A stretch of 32,565 bases of DNA from an uncultured Pelagibacteraceae bacterium (GTDB lineage: Bacteria > Pseudomonadota > Alphaproteobacteria > Pelagibacterales > Pelagibacteraceae), in contig CACAHE010000011.1 in the NCBI GenBank assembly GCA_902532195.1, positions 1 to 32,565 on the forward strand, given 5' to 3'. Positions within the stretch are counted from its first letter, which is position 1. Each line of letters starts with the position of its first letter. This document shows positions 22,463-31,105 of this stretch, piece after piece. A program made the translations under genes and the position numbers. The notes under the pieces were generated by a model. That model saw only the letters and a program-made list of their open reading frames with translations, was not told where the DNA came from and did not search any database.

Positions 22463-24565
22463 TTACAGTAATGAAAAATCTTTCCCAAATGACTTTTGAA
22501 CAATATAATTAGATATCCTTTTTTCATTAAATAATTTAAAATATTTATTTTTACCATTTCGTGCTATTTTTTTTCTAACCTCATCTTTATTTTTATAAAA
22601 AATAATTTTATCTGCTAGGTCATTTATATTATTGTAAAAAATTAATTCATTTGAATTAAAAATATCATTTAATAATGTTTTTTTATCGATAAAAGTTAAT
22701 AGGCCGTTTCCCATTAAAGATGCAATACGATTGCTAGAATAATATTTTGTTGGTATTCCTCTGCTAAGATTTAAACCCATTTTTGAATTTATTAATGCTT
22801 TGTAAAAATTTGTCCCCCAAATAGGTTCTTTATTTTCAAAACCATAAAAATCATAACTTATACCATTAATTTTATTTATTAGTGAATTTAAGAAATGTAT
22901 TCTTGGATCATTATTTCCGGTTTTCAATGTTGCTCTATTTACACCGTGGCTTAATGCATAAAATAAATCATTTCTTGGAGTTAAGTTAAATACATCGTAA
23001 CATTCAATATTTTTATCTACAGGTACAAATAAAAAATGCACATTTTTCAATCCATTTGATTGTTTTTTAAATACCTTGGGATCGGTGGTAATAAATGTGT
23101 GATCCACATAGTCCTTATAATATGAAATTTTATTTAAATTTTTTTTAGCAACCTCTAGACCAGGCATAATAGGATCTTCATTCCATTGAGTTATTGTTAA
23201 ATTTTTACTCAAATTTTTTATTTGATCAAAAGTTTCTAAAGAAATGTTATTTGTATGGCCAAAGAAAATAAAATTTGGATTATAATTTTTAAATGTTTCA
23301 ATTAAATAACTTTGAAACTTATTATAAACTCCTAAAAAACTCAGCTGTCTATTTTGCTTTATAAAGTCGCGATCACTAATTTCTAACACGTCATGTCCAT
23401 TTCTAATGAATCCATTTGTAAATTTTTTTCCTAGAGAAATATTATAAAGTCTATGGTTTAGTTTTTGACCAACATTATAAATATTTAATATTCTTATTTT
23501 ATTTTTATTGTAATTAATTTTAAATAAATCTACCAATTGTTTTCTTATATTATCAATATATATAGTCGTATTTTTAGTAATATGTTTTACATTTTTCAAA
23601 CCTTCAATTTGTAATTTTTTTCTAACACTCTTATTCAATATTAATTTTTTAATCTCTTTATATAATTCATCTGGAGTTAGTTTATTTAGAGTAACACAAT
23701 GATCTGTTGTTTCAGATAAACCACCTCTACCGGAAATAATCGTTGCACAACCTCTTGATGACGCTTCTAGTGATGTTCTACCAAAAGGTTCCTCCCAACG
23801 GGAAGGTACTACTGCAATTTCTGATTTTTTTAGAAATTTTAAAACGTCGGCTTGTTTTAAGTATCCTAGCTCGAAATGTCTATCATGGTTTATTATAGGT
23901 TTGTTTCTTTTTTCATCACCTATTGAATATGCTTTCCAATTTTTGAATTCATTTAATATTTTAATAACAGCATCTCTATAAATATCATAACCTTTAGATG
24001 GATTTAATTTACCAACAAAAACTATATTATTATTTTTTTTTGATAATCTTTTTTCTTTATCAATACTGTGGTAAATTACATCAGTATCTATAATTAATTT
24101 TTGATCAATTCCTTCAAAAAATCTTTTTTGTACCCATTTGCTTATAAATATAATTTTGTTAGCATTTTTTAATAAAAATAATCTTTCTTTGACAGTTTTA
24201 GAACCTTTCATTGACAAAGGATCATTATGAAAATGGATAATAAATTTTGAGTCTATCTGTTTTTTTAAATAAATAAATACTAAAGGTCGATTATGTATTT
24301 CTACAATATCATATTTGTTTTTAATTTTTTTAATTAAGCTATTACAATATTGTATTGTAGCACTAGAAAATTTTGAATTATTTTTTAAATTAACATTTAT
24401 ATAATTTTTTGTTAAATAATCTTTAGTTAAAGTGCTACCAAAAATATAATTGTTTTTTTTATATTTTGAATATTTAAAAAAATCTCTGACCCAAAGTGCG
24501 GCAGCACCAGCATTCGTATAAGTATAGTTTTCTTTGTAAGGTAATATAGTAGCTATTTTTATCAT
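22463..24565 (-). CDS. Two-domain glycosyltransferase: GT4 plus CgeB-like domain
   Basis: A 700-residue protein made of two GT-B glycosyltransferase modules. The first (about 1-340) is GT4-like: start ATILPYKENYTYTNAGAAALWVRDFF, NIVFVGKLNPSKGYDIYRDAV, then PSRWEEPFGRTSLEASSRG with the paired glutamates of the EX7E motif and GGLSETTDH. The second (about 350-700) starts KIRILNIYNVGQKLNHRLYN. It resembles CgeB/Glyco_trans_1_2 proteins, with ITQWNEDPIMPG, GNNDPRIHFLNSLI and GLNLSRGIPTKYYSSNRIASLMGNGLL. Two modules suggest addition of two sugars in sequence, or one module as acceptor-binding partner. It heads the minus-strand run, 5 bases after the GIY-YIG gene stop. Confidence 0.82.
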   Translation of the reverse strand: MIKIATILPYKENYTYTNAGAAALWVRDFFKYSKYKKNNYIFGSTLTKDYLTKNYINVNLKNNSKFSSATIQYCNSLIKKIKNKYDIVEIHNRPLVFIYLKKQIDSKFIIHFHNDPLSMKGSKTVKERLFLLKNANKIIFISKWVQKRFFEGIDQKLIIDTDVIYHSIDKEKRLSKKNNNIVFVGKLNPSKGYDIYRDAVIKILNEFKNWKAYSIGDEKRNKPIINHDRHFELGYLKQADVLKFLKKSEIAVVPSRWEEPFGRTSLEASSRGCATIISGRGGLSETTDHCVTLNKLTPDELYKEIKKLILNKSVRKKLQIEGLKNVKHITKNTTIYIDNIRKQLVDLFKINYNKNKIRILNIYNVGQKLNHRLYNISLGKKFTNGFIRNGHDVLEISDRDFIKQNRQLSFLGVYNKFQSYLIETFKNYNPNFIFFGHTNNISLETFDQIKNLSKNLTITQWNEDPIMPGLEVAKKNLNKISYYKDYVDHTFITTDPKVFKKQSNGLKNVHFLFVPVDKNIECYDVFNLTPRNDLFYALSHGVNRATLKTGNNDPRIHFLNSLINKINGISYDFYGFENKEPIWGTNFYKALINSKMGLNLSRGIPTKYYSSNRIASLMGNGLLTFIDKKTLLNDIFNSNELIFYNNINDLADKIIFYKNKDEVRKKIARNGKNKYFKLFNEKRISNYIVQKSFGKDFSLL

Positions 24566-24570
24566 TTATT

Positions 24571-24822
24571 TTATATAACTTGTTTTAATATAAATAATCG
24601 TTTTTTTCTATTTTTTTTAATATTATATTCATATTTCATAGCATTTGATTTACTTGTAAATTTTTTTGTGAACACAATTTTCCATTTATTCCCTTTAGTA
24701 GTTCTGGCTCCTTTATTTGTATTGTGTTTCAATAATCTTTTTTTTAAATTATTAGTGTACCCTACATAAGTTTTAGATTTTTTACATGTAAGACATTTTA
24801 AAATGTATACATAGAAGTTCAT
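24571..24822 (-). CDS. GIY-YIG nuclease-domain protein (UPF0213/YhbQ-like)
   Basis: Small single-domain protein of 83 residues. The GIY-YIG strand pair is MNFYVYILKC (residues 1-10) and KTYVGYTNNL (18-27), followed by the catalytic Arg in KKRLLKHN, the metal-binding Glu in MKYEYNIKK and the Asn in KKNRKKR. Relatives include stand-alone UPF0213 proteins and the nuclease parts of SLX1, UvrC and homing enzymes. Cysteines CxxC at 10-13 are present. It lies between the tRNA-Glu gene (24 bases away) and the glycan genes, at the probable edge of the island. Whether it is a host maintenance gene or part of the mobile cargo is undecided. Confidence 0.88.
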   Translation of the reverse strand: MNFYVYILKCLTCKKSKTYVGYTNNLKKRLLKHNTNKGARTTKGNKWKIVFTKKFTSKSNAMKYEYNIKKNRKKRLFILKQVI

Positions 24823-24846
24823 TATAAAAGTTTTAGTACAATTTTG

Positions 24847-24921
24847 TGGCGGTCCCTAGGGGAATCGAACCCCTCTTTCGAGGATGAAAACCACGTGTCC
24901 TAACCGATAGACGAAGGGACC
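24847..24921 (-). tRNA. tRNA-Glu (anticodon UUC)
   Basis: On the minus strand the acceptor stem GGTCCCT pairs perfectly with AGGGACC. The T arm is AGGGG-TTCGATT-CCCCT. The anticodon loop TTTTCAT gives anticodon TTC. The anticodon stem has one central T-T mismatch. The CCA end is encoded (24847-24849) after discriminator G. The accessory run ends next to its 3' end, a common integration place for islands. Confidence 0.95.
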
Positions 24922-24956
24922 GAATTTGGATCTTTTATTGTAAATAATGCAATTAA

Positions 24957-25901
24957 TCAAGTTATTGGTACCTCTTTTTTTACAATATTGTTCGTAGAAT
25001 TTTTATGAGTAACTATTGTTTCTGTAACAAATTTTCCATTCTCTAATTTAACTCCACTAACAAGATCACCAGATGTAATGCCAGTAGCACAGAAAATAGA
25101 ATCTCCTCTAACAATTTCATTTAAATCATATTTTTTATTTAAATCTTTTATACCCATTTTTTTTGCTCTAGATATATCTTGATCAGATTTAAATAAAAAT
25201 CTTCCTTGAAATTTACAATTAAAAGCATCTAAAGCTGATGCTGCTAAAACTCCTTCTGGACCACCACCAATACCTAAAAATATATCGATATTATGTTTAT
25301 CATTTGCAACTAATATTGCTCCGGATACATCACCGTCAGATATTAATTTTAAATTTACTTTTAACTTTTTTAATTTATCAATTATTTCTTTATGCCTAGG
25401 TCTATCAAGTATACATGCTGTAATTTTACTTATATCCTTATTTTTAGAGTCAGCAATATTTTTAATATTCTTTTCGATGGAAAAATCTAAATCAGTAGCA
25501 TCCTTTGGAACATCTTTACCAACTGCTAATTTGTCCATGTAAGTTTCAGGTGCGTTAAATAAATTACCTTTTAAAGTAATAGCCATTACAGATAGGGCGC
25601 CTGGCAAATTTTTAGCAACAAAATTTGTTCCTTCTAGTGGGTCAACAGCAATATCAACACTTGGACCATTGCCAGTACCTAGTTTTTCACCAATAAAAAG
25701 CATCGGTGCATCATCTAATTCACCCTCTCCTATTACAACTTTTCCATTTATGTCTAATTTATTTAAATTTTCTCTCATTATATCAGTGGCAGCTTTATCA
25801 GCTGCAATTTTATCATTCTTTCCAATATATTTATGACATGCAATTGATGCACTAGATGTGATATTAACTAATTTATCTATTAATTTTTTATCTAAACTCA
25901 T
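24957..25901 (-). CDS. glpX: Class II fructose-1,6-bisphosphatase (GlpX)
   Basis: Removes the C1 phosphate from fructose 1,6-bisphosphate in gluconeogenesis; it may also act on sedoheptulose bisphosphate. It is 314 residues. Metal and substrate motifs are VVIGEGELDDAPMLFIGE (Glu59, Glu61 and Asp63/64) and VDIAVDPLEGTNFVAK (Asp87, Glu90). LISDGDVSGAI and LGIGGGPEGVLAASAL are later family blocks. It follows the SbmA-like gene with 3 bases between, and tRNA-Glu lies downstream. In many alphaproteobacteria glpX sits beside hom; here hom is more than 11 kb away on the other strand. Confidence 0.95.
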   Translation of the reverse strand: MSLDKKLIDKLVNITSSASIACHKYIGKNDKIAADKAATDIMRENLNKLDINGKVVIGEGELDDAPMLFIGEKLGTGNGPSVDIAVDPLEGTNFVAKNLPGALSVMAITLKGNLFNAPETYMDKLAVGKDVPKDATDLDFSIEKNIKNIADSKNKDISKITACILDRPRHKEIIDKLKKLKVNLKLISDGDVSGAILVANDKHNIDIFLGIGGGPEGVLAASALDAFNCKFQGRFLFKSDQDISRAKKMGIKDLNKKYDLNEIVRGDSIFCATGITSGDLVSGVKLENGKFVTETIVTHKNSTNNIVKKEVPIT

Positions 25902-25904
25902 TAT

Positions 25905-26900
25905 TTAAATTTTGACAGAAAGGTCGTTTTCTTTAGAATAAAGTTTTGCTTCAAATTCCCTTAACCTTTTCCAAACAGATATCAATTCAACAATCGTTGA
26001 CCAACTCTTTACTAAATATTGTAAAGAACCTTCTACTCTACCAAATGCTCTGGTAATTTGCTGAACAAATCCAAGTGTTATAGCGCCTGTAACTATAGTA
26101 GGTGCTAAAGCTAAATATGGTACAATAACCATTCCTTGGAAATAACTCCATTTGACTGTATTAAAATATAAATAATGAAAATATGATTTATAATGTATTC
26201 CTCTAACTCTATTATAGAGCTGTCCGATTGTTGGTGGTGCTGCTCTTATTGGATCATCTTCACCGTGAACTAATTCTTTTCTATATCCGGCCTCTTCTTT
26301 TTGAATATCATATTCAATTCCTGGAAGTTTAATTCCTACAGCAGCAAGAATTAATGTACCACCAAGAGCAGATATAATTGCTACCCAAACCAATGCATGG
26401 TTAACTTCGCCAATCCATGGCAATACATCAATTTGCTTAGACAGTCCCCAAAGTATTGGAGTAAATGCAATTAGAGTCATTATACTGTCTAATAAACCAG
26501 TTCCAAGACCTTCCATTATTCTTGCAAATTTCAAAGTATCTTCCTGAACTCTTTGAGAAGCTCCTTCAGTCAATCTAGCTTTTAACCATTGATCATGATA
26601 ATGGTTAGCCATTGCTGTACGCCATCTAAAAACCCAATGACTTGTAAAAAATCCAGTAAATACTGCAATTAAAATCCATAAGGCAGCAATTTTTGCAAAA
26701 GTAAACAAATAACCAATAAACTCTGCTTCACTAACAGAATTTGGTGTTGTTAAAGCTTTTTGCAAAGTATCGTAAAACTCTCCAAACCATTCATTAATAC
26801 GAACATCTAGTTGAACCTGATACCATGTGGAAATTAATATAAATAAGGATCCAAAAATACTCCATAAAAACCATTTTTTTTGAGTAAAAAATTTAAACAT
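25905..26900 (-). CDS. SbmA/BacA-family inner-membrane transporter
   Basis: Probable peptide-uptake transporter with a membrane domain like that of an ABC exporter but no ATPase domain, 331 residues, driven by the proton gradient in characterised relatives. Five to six hydrophobic segments are visible. Typical sequences are WYQVQLDVRINEWFGEFYDTLQ near the N terminus, FRWRTAMANHYHDQWL, NPRI-like QRVQEDTLKFARI, and the C-terminal FGRVEGSLQYLVKSW. E. coli SbmA and rhizobial BacA import peptide antibiotics and related peptides, and some relatives take up vitamin B12. The protein has much less Lys, Asn and Ile than its neighbours, so the gene reads less AT-rich, either strong purifying selection or transfer. 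It sits 5 bases after the NDUFS4-like gene. Confidence 0.85.
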   Translation of the reverse strand: MFKFFTQKKWFLWSIFGSLFILISTWYQVQLDVRINEWFGEFYDTLQKALTTPNSVSEAEFIGYLFTFAKIAALWILIAVFTGFFTSHWVFRWRTAMANHYHDQWLKARLTEGASQRVQEDTLKFARIMEGLGTGLLDSIMTLIAFTPILWGLSKQIDVLPWIGEVNHALVWVAIISALGGTLILAAVGIKLPGIEYDIQKEEAGYRKELVHGEDDPIRAAPPTIGQLYNRVRGIHYKSYFHYLYFNTVKWSYFQGMVIVPYLALAPTIVTGAITLGFVQQITRAFGRVEGSLQYLVKSWSTIVELISVWKRLREFEAKLYSKENDLSVKI

Positions 26901-26905
26901 ATATA

Positions 26906-27187
26906 TTATTTTATAAAGTTATCAGCATAAGATTTTTTTACAATTTTTCTTTTTTTCGGTTCAGATACTTCATAAATTATTTTATTTTTTTTTGCATATT
27001 CTATTGCCTGTTCTTTTGAAGAAAACTCTAGTTTTAATTCTGAATAAGTATCTGTTGACGTCTCCCATCCCATAAGAGGATCAATACCAGGTTGATCAGT
27101 AAAAAATTCAATTATCCACTTATCAAATTTTTTTAATCCAGATTGCATCGCACTTTTTGATGGTTTATAAATTCTTGCTTTTTTCAT
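26906..27187 (-). CDS. NADH dehydrogenase accessory subunit, NDUFS4/ETC complex I family
   Basis: Accessory subunit of respiratory complex I found in alphaproteobacteria and mitochondria, placed on the peripheral arm. I start at [17 protein letters not shown] (93 residues, ATG at 27187); the longer reading frame runs through the tRNA-Pro gene and is not real. Family blocks are [20 protein letters not shown], the diagnostic [29 protein letters not shown] and the ending [10 protein letters not shown]. It lies 8 bases after the tRNA-Pro gene and 5 before the SbmA-like gene. Confident by motif. Confidence 0.93.
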   Translation of the reverse strand: MKKARIYKPSKSAMQSGLKKFDKWIIEFFTDQPGIDPLMGWETSTDTYSELKLEFSSKEQAIEYAKKNKIIYEVSEPKKRKIVKKSYADNFIK

Positions 27188-27194
27188 AATTGAA

Positions 27195-27271
<77 letters not shown>

Positions 27272-27365
27272 ATTGGCTTACTAATACAGTAGTTATTACG
27301 ATTTTCAAAGCATAAACAGACTCAAAATCAAAGGAAATTTTTAAGAATCTGCTATATAAGAAGAT

Positions 27366-27839
27366 ATGCAAATAAGTTGCCCTAAATGTGCGAAAGCTTT
27401 TGATGTTAAAGATGATTTAATACCCAAGGAAGGTAGATTAGTACAATGCGGTAATTGTGAAAATAAATGGTTTTTTAAAAAACAAATTATACCGACTTCA
27501 AATAATACTGAGTCAAAAATAAAAGAAAAAAAACAAATAAAAATTAAAGAAAAAATAATAGATTCTAAACCTGATTTCAAAGAAAAAAAAACACAAGTAA
27601 AAACAAGAAAATTTGAAGAATTAAATCAAAATTTATATAATGAAAAAAATAATAAAAAAAATATAAATTTTTTCAAATTATTAATTGTTTCAGCAATTAG
27701 TATTATTGCTTTTGTAATTTTAATTGATACGTTTAAAAATCAAATTTCTTTATTTTATCCTGAAATAAATGAATTGTTACAAAATCTCTTTGAATCTCTT
27801 CGTGATATAAGTCTATTTTTAAAAGATTTAATAAATTAA
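27366..27839 (+). CDS. Zinc-ribbon (MJ0042-type) membrane-anchored protein
   Basis: 157 residues of unknown role. The N-terminal zinc ribbon is MQISCPKCAKAFDVKDDLIPKEGRLVQCGNC, with CxxC pairs at residues 5-8 and 33-36. A lysine-rich linker of about 60 residues, probably disordered, follows. Then comes one membrane helix (FFKLLIVSAISIIAFVILI) and a short C-terminal tail. This matches alphaproteobacterial zinc-ribbon proteins whose C-terminal part is usually longer (DUF3426-like); here it is trimmed. It is divergent from tRNA-Pro and 3 bases before nhaA, so likely cotranscribed with it. Confidence 0.8.
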   Translation: MQISCPKCAKAFDVKDDLIPKEGRLVQCGNCENKWFFKKQIIPTSNNTESKIKEKKQIKIKEKIIDSKPDFKEKKTQVKTRKFEELNQNLYNEKNNKKNINFFKLLIVSAISIIAFVILIDTFKNQISLFYPEINELLQNLFESLRDISLFLKDLIN

Positions 27840-27842
27840 AAA

Positions 27843-29024
27843 ATGTTAAAATATCTTTCATCACCATTTAGATGGTTTTTTAAACTGGAAGCTGCAAGTG
27901 GACTTATATTATTAATTAGTGCAATTATAGCTTTAGTAATAAGCAATTCTTCTTATTCAGATCTCTATTTTGAAACGTTAAACCAATACATATTTATTGG
28001 TATTAATAATTTTGGTTTAAAACTAAGTATTCTTCACTGGATAAATGATGCTTTAATGGCAATTTTTTTCTTCTTCGTAACTTTGGAGATTAAAAGAGAA
28101 TTTATTCAAGGTGAGCTATCTTCTATTAAAAAAGCAGCTCTACCTATAGTCGGTGCAATTGGAGGAATGTTAATTCCAGCTCTAATTTATATTTTTATAA
28201 ATTTAAAAACACCCGAAACATTGAATGGTTGGGCTATACCTTCAGCTACAGATATAGCGTTTTCTATAGGTATCTTGTCTTTATTAGGTTCTAGAGTTCC
28301 TTTATCTTTAAAGGTATTTTTAACTGCTTTAGCTATTATTGATGATCTTGGAGCCATTTTAATAATTGCCTTTTTTTATACCGGTGATTTAAATGTACAA
28401 TACTTAGGATTAATAATTTTTGCATTTTTAATTTTAGTTATTTTAAATAGATTTGGTGTTAAAAATTTTTTTCCATATTTAATTGTCGGCCTTTTCTTAT
28501 GGTATTTTACTCACGAGTCTGGAATTCATGCTACTATAGCAGGAGTTTTAATGGCATGCTCTATTCCTCACAGAAAAAAAGAGCATGATTTTTCTTTGCT
28601 TGTTAAAGTAGAACATTCAATTAGTTCATATGTAGCTTTTGGGATAATGCCACTATTTGCTTTTGCTAATGCTGGTGTATCTCTTGACGGCTTAACATTT
28701 ATGTCGCTTTTAGAACCTGTGCCATTAGGAATAGTATTAGGTTTATTTGTTGGTAAACAAGTTGGAGTATTTGTTTTTTCTTATATTTCAGTAAAATTAG
28801 GTCTTGCTCAAATGCCGAGCAATTCAAATTGGATAAATTTTTATGCCGTAGGAATTTTAACTGGTATTGGATTTACTATGAGCTTGTTTGTTGGAAATTT
28901 AGCATTTGCTGATAGCACTCAGTATATTGATGGAGTTAAAATAGGTGTTTTAACTGGGTCACTTTTATCCACTTTAATTGGATATTTTTTGTTATTACTT
29001 TCCTCAAGTAAAACAAAAAAATGA
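27843..29024 (+). CDS. nhaA: Na+/H+ antiporter NhaA
   Basis: Exports Na+ in exchange for H+ to control internal Na+ and pH, which suits marine life. It is 393 residues with about 12 helices. The ion-binding aspartates are present in LAIIDDLGAILI (Asp167, Asp168), and the discontinuous-helix segment SATDIAFSIGIL carries Asp137. The start FRWFFKLEAASGLILLISAIIALVISNS and the end TGIGFTMSLFVGNLAF are typical. It overlaps the peroxidase gene by 4 bases (ATGA), so it probably forms an operon with the genes on both sides. Confidence 0.97.
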   Translation: MLKYLSSPFRWFFKLEAASGLILLISAIIALVISNSSYSDLYFETLNQYIFIGINNFGLKLSILHWINDALMAIFFFFVTLEIKREFIQGELSSIKKAALPIVGAIGGMLIPALIYIFINLKTPETLNGWAIPSATDIAFSIGILSLLGSRVPLSLKVFLTALAIIDDLGAILIIAFFYTGDLNVQYLGLIIFAFLILVILNRFGVKNFFPYLIVGLFLWYFTHESGIHATIAGVLMACSIPHRKKEHDFSLLVKVEHSISSYVAFGIMPLFAFANAGVSLDGLTFMSLLEPVPLGIVLGLFVGKQVGVFVFSYISVKLGLAQMPSNSNWINFYAVGILTGIGFTMSLFVGNLAFADSTQYIDGVKIGVLTGSLLSTLIGYFLLLLSSSKTKK

Positions 29025-29584
29025 ATAATAGATTATTATCTAAAATAACAATTTTAATATTATTAAATATGATTCTTTTTACAAATTCATCTAAAGCAAA
29101 TTACGATAAAGTTTTTTTTGATTATTCAATTAAATCAATAAATGGAAATTTAATAAATTTAAATGACTATAGAAATAATGCTATTTTATTAGTTAATGTA
29201 GCAAGCTATTGTGGTTTTACAAAGCAATATGAGGATCTTCAAAAGTTATGGGAAACTTATAAAGAACAAGGATTAATAGTGCTGGGCGTACCATCAAGAT
29301 CATTTGGACAGGAAAAAGAAAATGAAAATGATGTTAAAAATTTTTGTGAAGTAAATTTCAATATATCTTTCCCAATGACCTCTATTTATGATGTAAAAGG
29401 AAAAAATGCTCACGATATTTATAAATGGGCTGAAAAAAATTATGGAAAAAATTCAATTCCAAAATGGAATTTTCATAAAATTTTAATTAATAAAGAAGGT
29501 AAAATTGAGGATACTTTTTTATCTTTTACAAAACCAAATTCGAAAAGAATAGTTAATGCAATTGAAAAAATTTTAGATTTGTAA
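29021..29584 (+). CDS. Glutathione peroxidase family protein, probably exported
   Basis: Thiol peroxidase that reduces hydroperoxides; bacterial members often use thioredoxin instead of glutathione. It is 187 residues. The first 26 residues (MNNRLLSKITILILLNMILFTNSSKA) form a likely signal peptide, so the enzyme would act in the periplasm. The catalytic set is Cys64 in NVASYCGFT, Gln97 in FGQE, and Trp149-Asn150 in PKWNFHKILI. A second cysteine, Cys109 in KNFCEVNF, could resolve the sulfenic acid. The stop overlaps the convergent MBL gene by 12 bases. Confidence 0.9.
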   Translation: MNNRLLSKITILILLNMILFTNSSKANYDKVFFDYSIKSINGNLINLNDYRNNAILLVNVASYCGFTKQYEDLQKLWETYKEQGLIVLGVPSRSFGQEKENENDVKNFCEVNFNISFPMTSIYDVKGKNAHDIYKWAEKNYGKNSIPKWNFHKILINKEGKIEDTFLSFTKPNSKRIVNAIEKILDL

Positions 29585-30346
29585 ACTCATGCCATCAAAA
29601 GCAGGAACAATATTATTTGGAAGTTTTTTAGTAAGTGTATTATAATCCATTTCATTATTTAAATTTGTAAGTATAGTTTTTTTTGGTTTGACAAGATTTA
29701 CTAACTTTAAAACATCAGCAAGATTAAAATGAGAATAATGAGGATCGTATCTCAAACAATCAACTATTAAATATTTTAAATTAGAAAATCTTTTTATATC
29801 TTTTTTATAAATTCTACTAACATCACTTAAATATCCACATTTTTGATTAATTATATATCCAATACTTTCTATTTTACCATGTCTAACAGCAATAGATTCT
29901 AAAACAATTTTTTGATCATCATCTTTAAAAAAATGTTTTTTTTTTAAATTAATAATTTTTAGAATAGGAGGATACTCTGTCGTTTTTTTAAAACAATATT
30001 TAAATGATTTTAGAAGATATTTTTTAGTATTTTTATCAGCAAATACAGGAAGTCTAATTCCTTTTTTTAAATAGAAAACTCTTAAATCATTAATGCCATG
30101 AGTTTGATCAGCATGAGCGTGTGTATAAAAGATTTTATCAATGTTTTTAATATTATTTTTAATTAGTTGTGTTTTGATATCAGGGGAAGTGTCTATAAGT
30201 ATATTTAAATTTTTTGATCTTAATAATCCTGAACATCTTGTTCTATAATTTTTTATATTTTTAGGATCACACTTGCCAAAATATCCATCAATACGAGGAA
30301 CACCCATTGAGTAGCCACATCCCAAAATAATGAATTTTAAAGACAT
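29573..30346 (-). CDS. MBL-fold metal-dependent hydrolase (PhnP-like)
   Basis: Probable phosphodiesterase with the metallo-beta-lactamase fold, 257 residues. It opens with FIILGCGYSMGVPRIDGYFG and has cysteines Cys26 and Cys38 as seen in PhnP-like proteins that bind an extra metal. The metal motif is THAHADQTHGINDLR, with His76, His78 and Asp80. The last position is Gln81 where many MBL enzymes have His; alphaproteobacterial relatives commonly show this. Later ligands are in VRHGKI and the DCLRYDPHYSHFN segment. It is the third gene of the usual alphaproteobacterial metG-tatD-MBL set, directly after tatD with no spacer. Substrate unknown. Confidence 0.87.
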   Translation of the reverse strand: MSLKFIILGCGYSMGVPRIDGYFGKCDPKNIKNYRTRCSGLLRSKNLNILIDTSPDIKTQLIKNNIKNIDKIFYTHAHADQTHGINDLRVFYLKKGIRLPVFADKNTKKYLLKSFKYCFKKTTEYPPILKIINLKKKHFFKDDDQKIVLESIAVRHGKIESIGYIINQKCGYLSDVSRIYKKDIKRFSNLKYLIVDCLRYDPHYSHFNLADVLKLVNLVKPKKTILTNLNNEMDYNTLTKKLPNNIVPAFDGMSLQI

Positions 30347-31105
30347 CTAAAAGAATAGTTTATTAAAATTATTTGTAGTTATCCTATCTAAATTTTCAAC
30401 ATTAGTTTGCTTTAATTCAGCTAGTTTTTTTAAAGTAAATTTTAAATAAGATGGCTCATTTTTTTTTCCACGTTTTGGTTCAGGTGCTAAAAAAGGACTA
30501 TCTGTTTCAACTAATAGCCTATCTTGTGGAATTTCTTTAAAAGTATTTTGAAGATCTTTACTATTTTTAAATGTTATAATTCCACTAGCTGAAAAGAATG
30601 TATTAAATTTTAATAATTTTTGTGCAAAAATTTTTGAACCTGTGTAGCAATGCATCAATATTTTAAGATTTTGATCTTTGTATTCATTTATTAAATTAAA
30701 AGTTTCATTTTCAGCATTTCTTGAATGAACAATTAAAGGAATATTTAAACTTAATGCTGACTCTATATGATTTCTAAAACTAATTATTTGTTTATCCTTA
30801 GCGCTATTATTGTAGTAAAAATCCAAACCAGTTTCTCCAACACCTATTATTTTTTTTTTATTAGAAAATTTTTTTATTATCTCATTTTTTTGAAGTAACT
30901 CATTTTCAGCTTCATGAGGGTGAATACCAAAAGTACCGTAAATTATGGGGTCATATTCAATTAAATTAAGAATTTTTTTAAAAGAATTTAGCGTGGTGGA
31001 TATAGTTAAAAGTTTTTCAATCCCAACACTTTTAGATCTAATTAATATATCTTTTAAATTATCTTCTAAAGGAGCTTGATCCAAGTGACAATGTGAATCA
31101 ATCAT
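30347..31105 (-). CDS. TatD-family metal-dependent hydrolase/DNase
   Basis: Probable Mg2+-dependent deoxyribonuclease of the amidohydrolase superfamily, 252 residues, normal length. The first metal motif is MIDSHCHLD (His5 and His7). The metal-bridging glutamate is in IGVGETGLDFYY. Later histidines are in PLIVHSRNAE and LMHCYTGS, and the final aspartate is in LLVETDSPFLAPEP. It overlaps metG by 8 bases and is followed by the MBL gene without spacer, so it belongs to one transcript. Relatives have been tied to DNA repair and to RNA or D-Tyr-tRNA processing; the exact role is open. Confidence 0.93.
   Translation of the reverse strand: MIDSHCHLDQAPLEDNLKDILIRSKSVGIEKLLTISTTLNSFKKILNLIEYDPIIYGTFGIHPHEAENELLQKNEIIKKFSNKKKIIGVGETGLDFYYNNSAKDKQIISFRNHIESALSLNIPLIVHSRNAENETFNLINEYKDQNLKILMHCYTGSKIFAQKLLKFNTFFSASGIITFKNSKDLQNTFKEIPQDRLLVETDSPFLAPEPKRGKKNEPSYLKFTLKKLAELKQTNVENLDRITTNNFNKLFF

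Noticed and set aside
24847..24921. Direct repeat of the tRNA-Glu 3' end at the left edge of the island
   Set aside because: I looked for a copy between 15291 and 16654 and found only a loosely similar T-arm-like stretch, not an attachment repeat.
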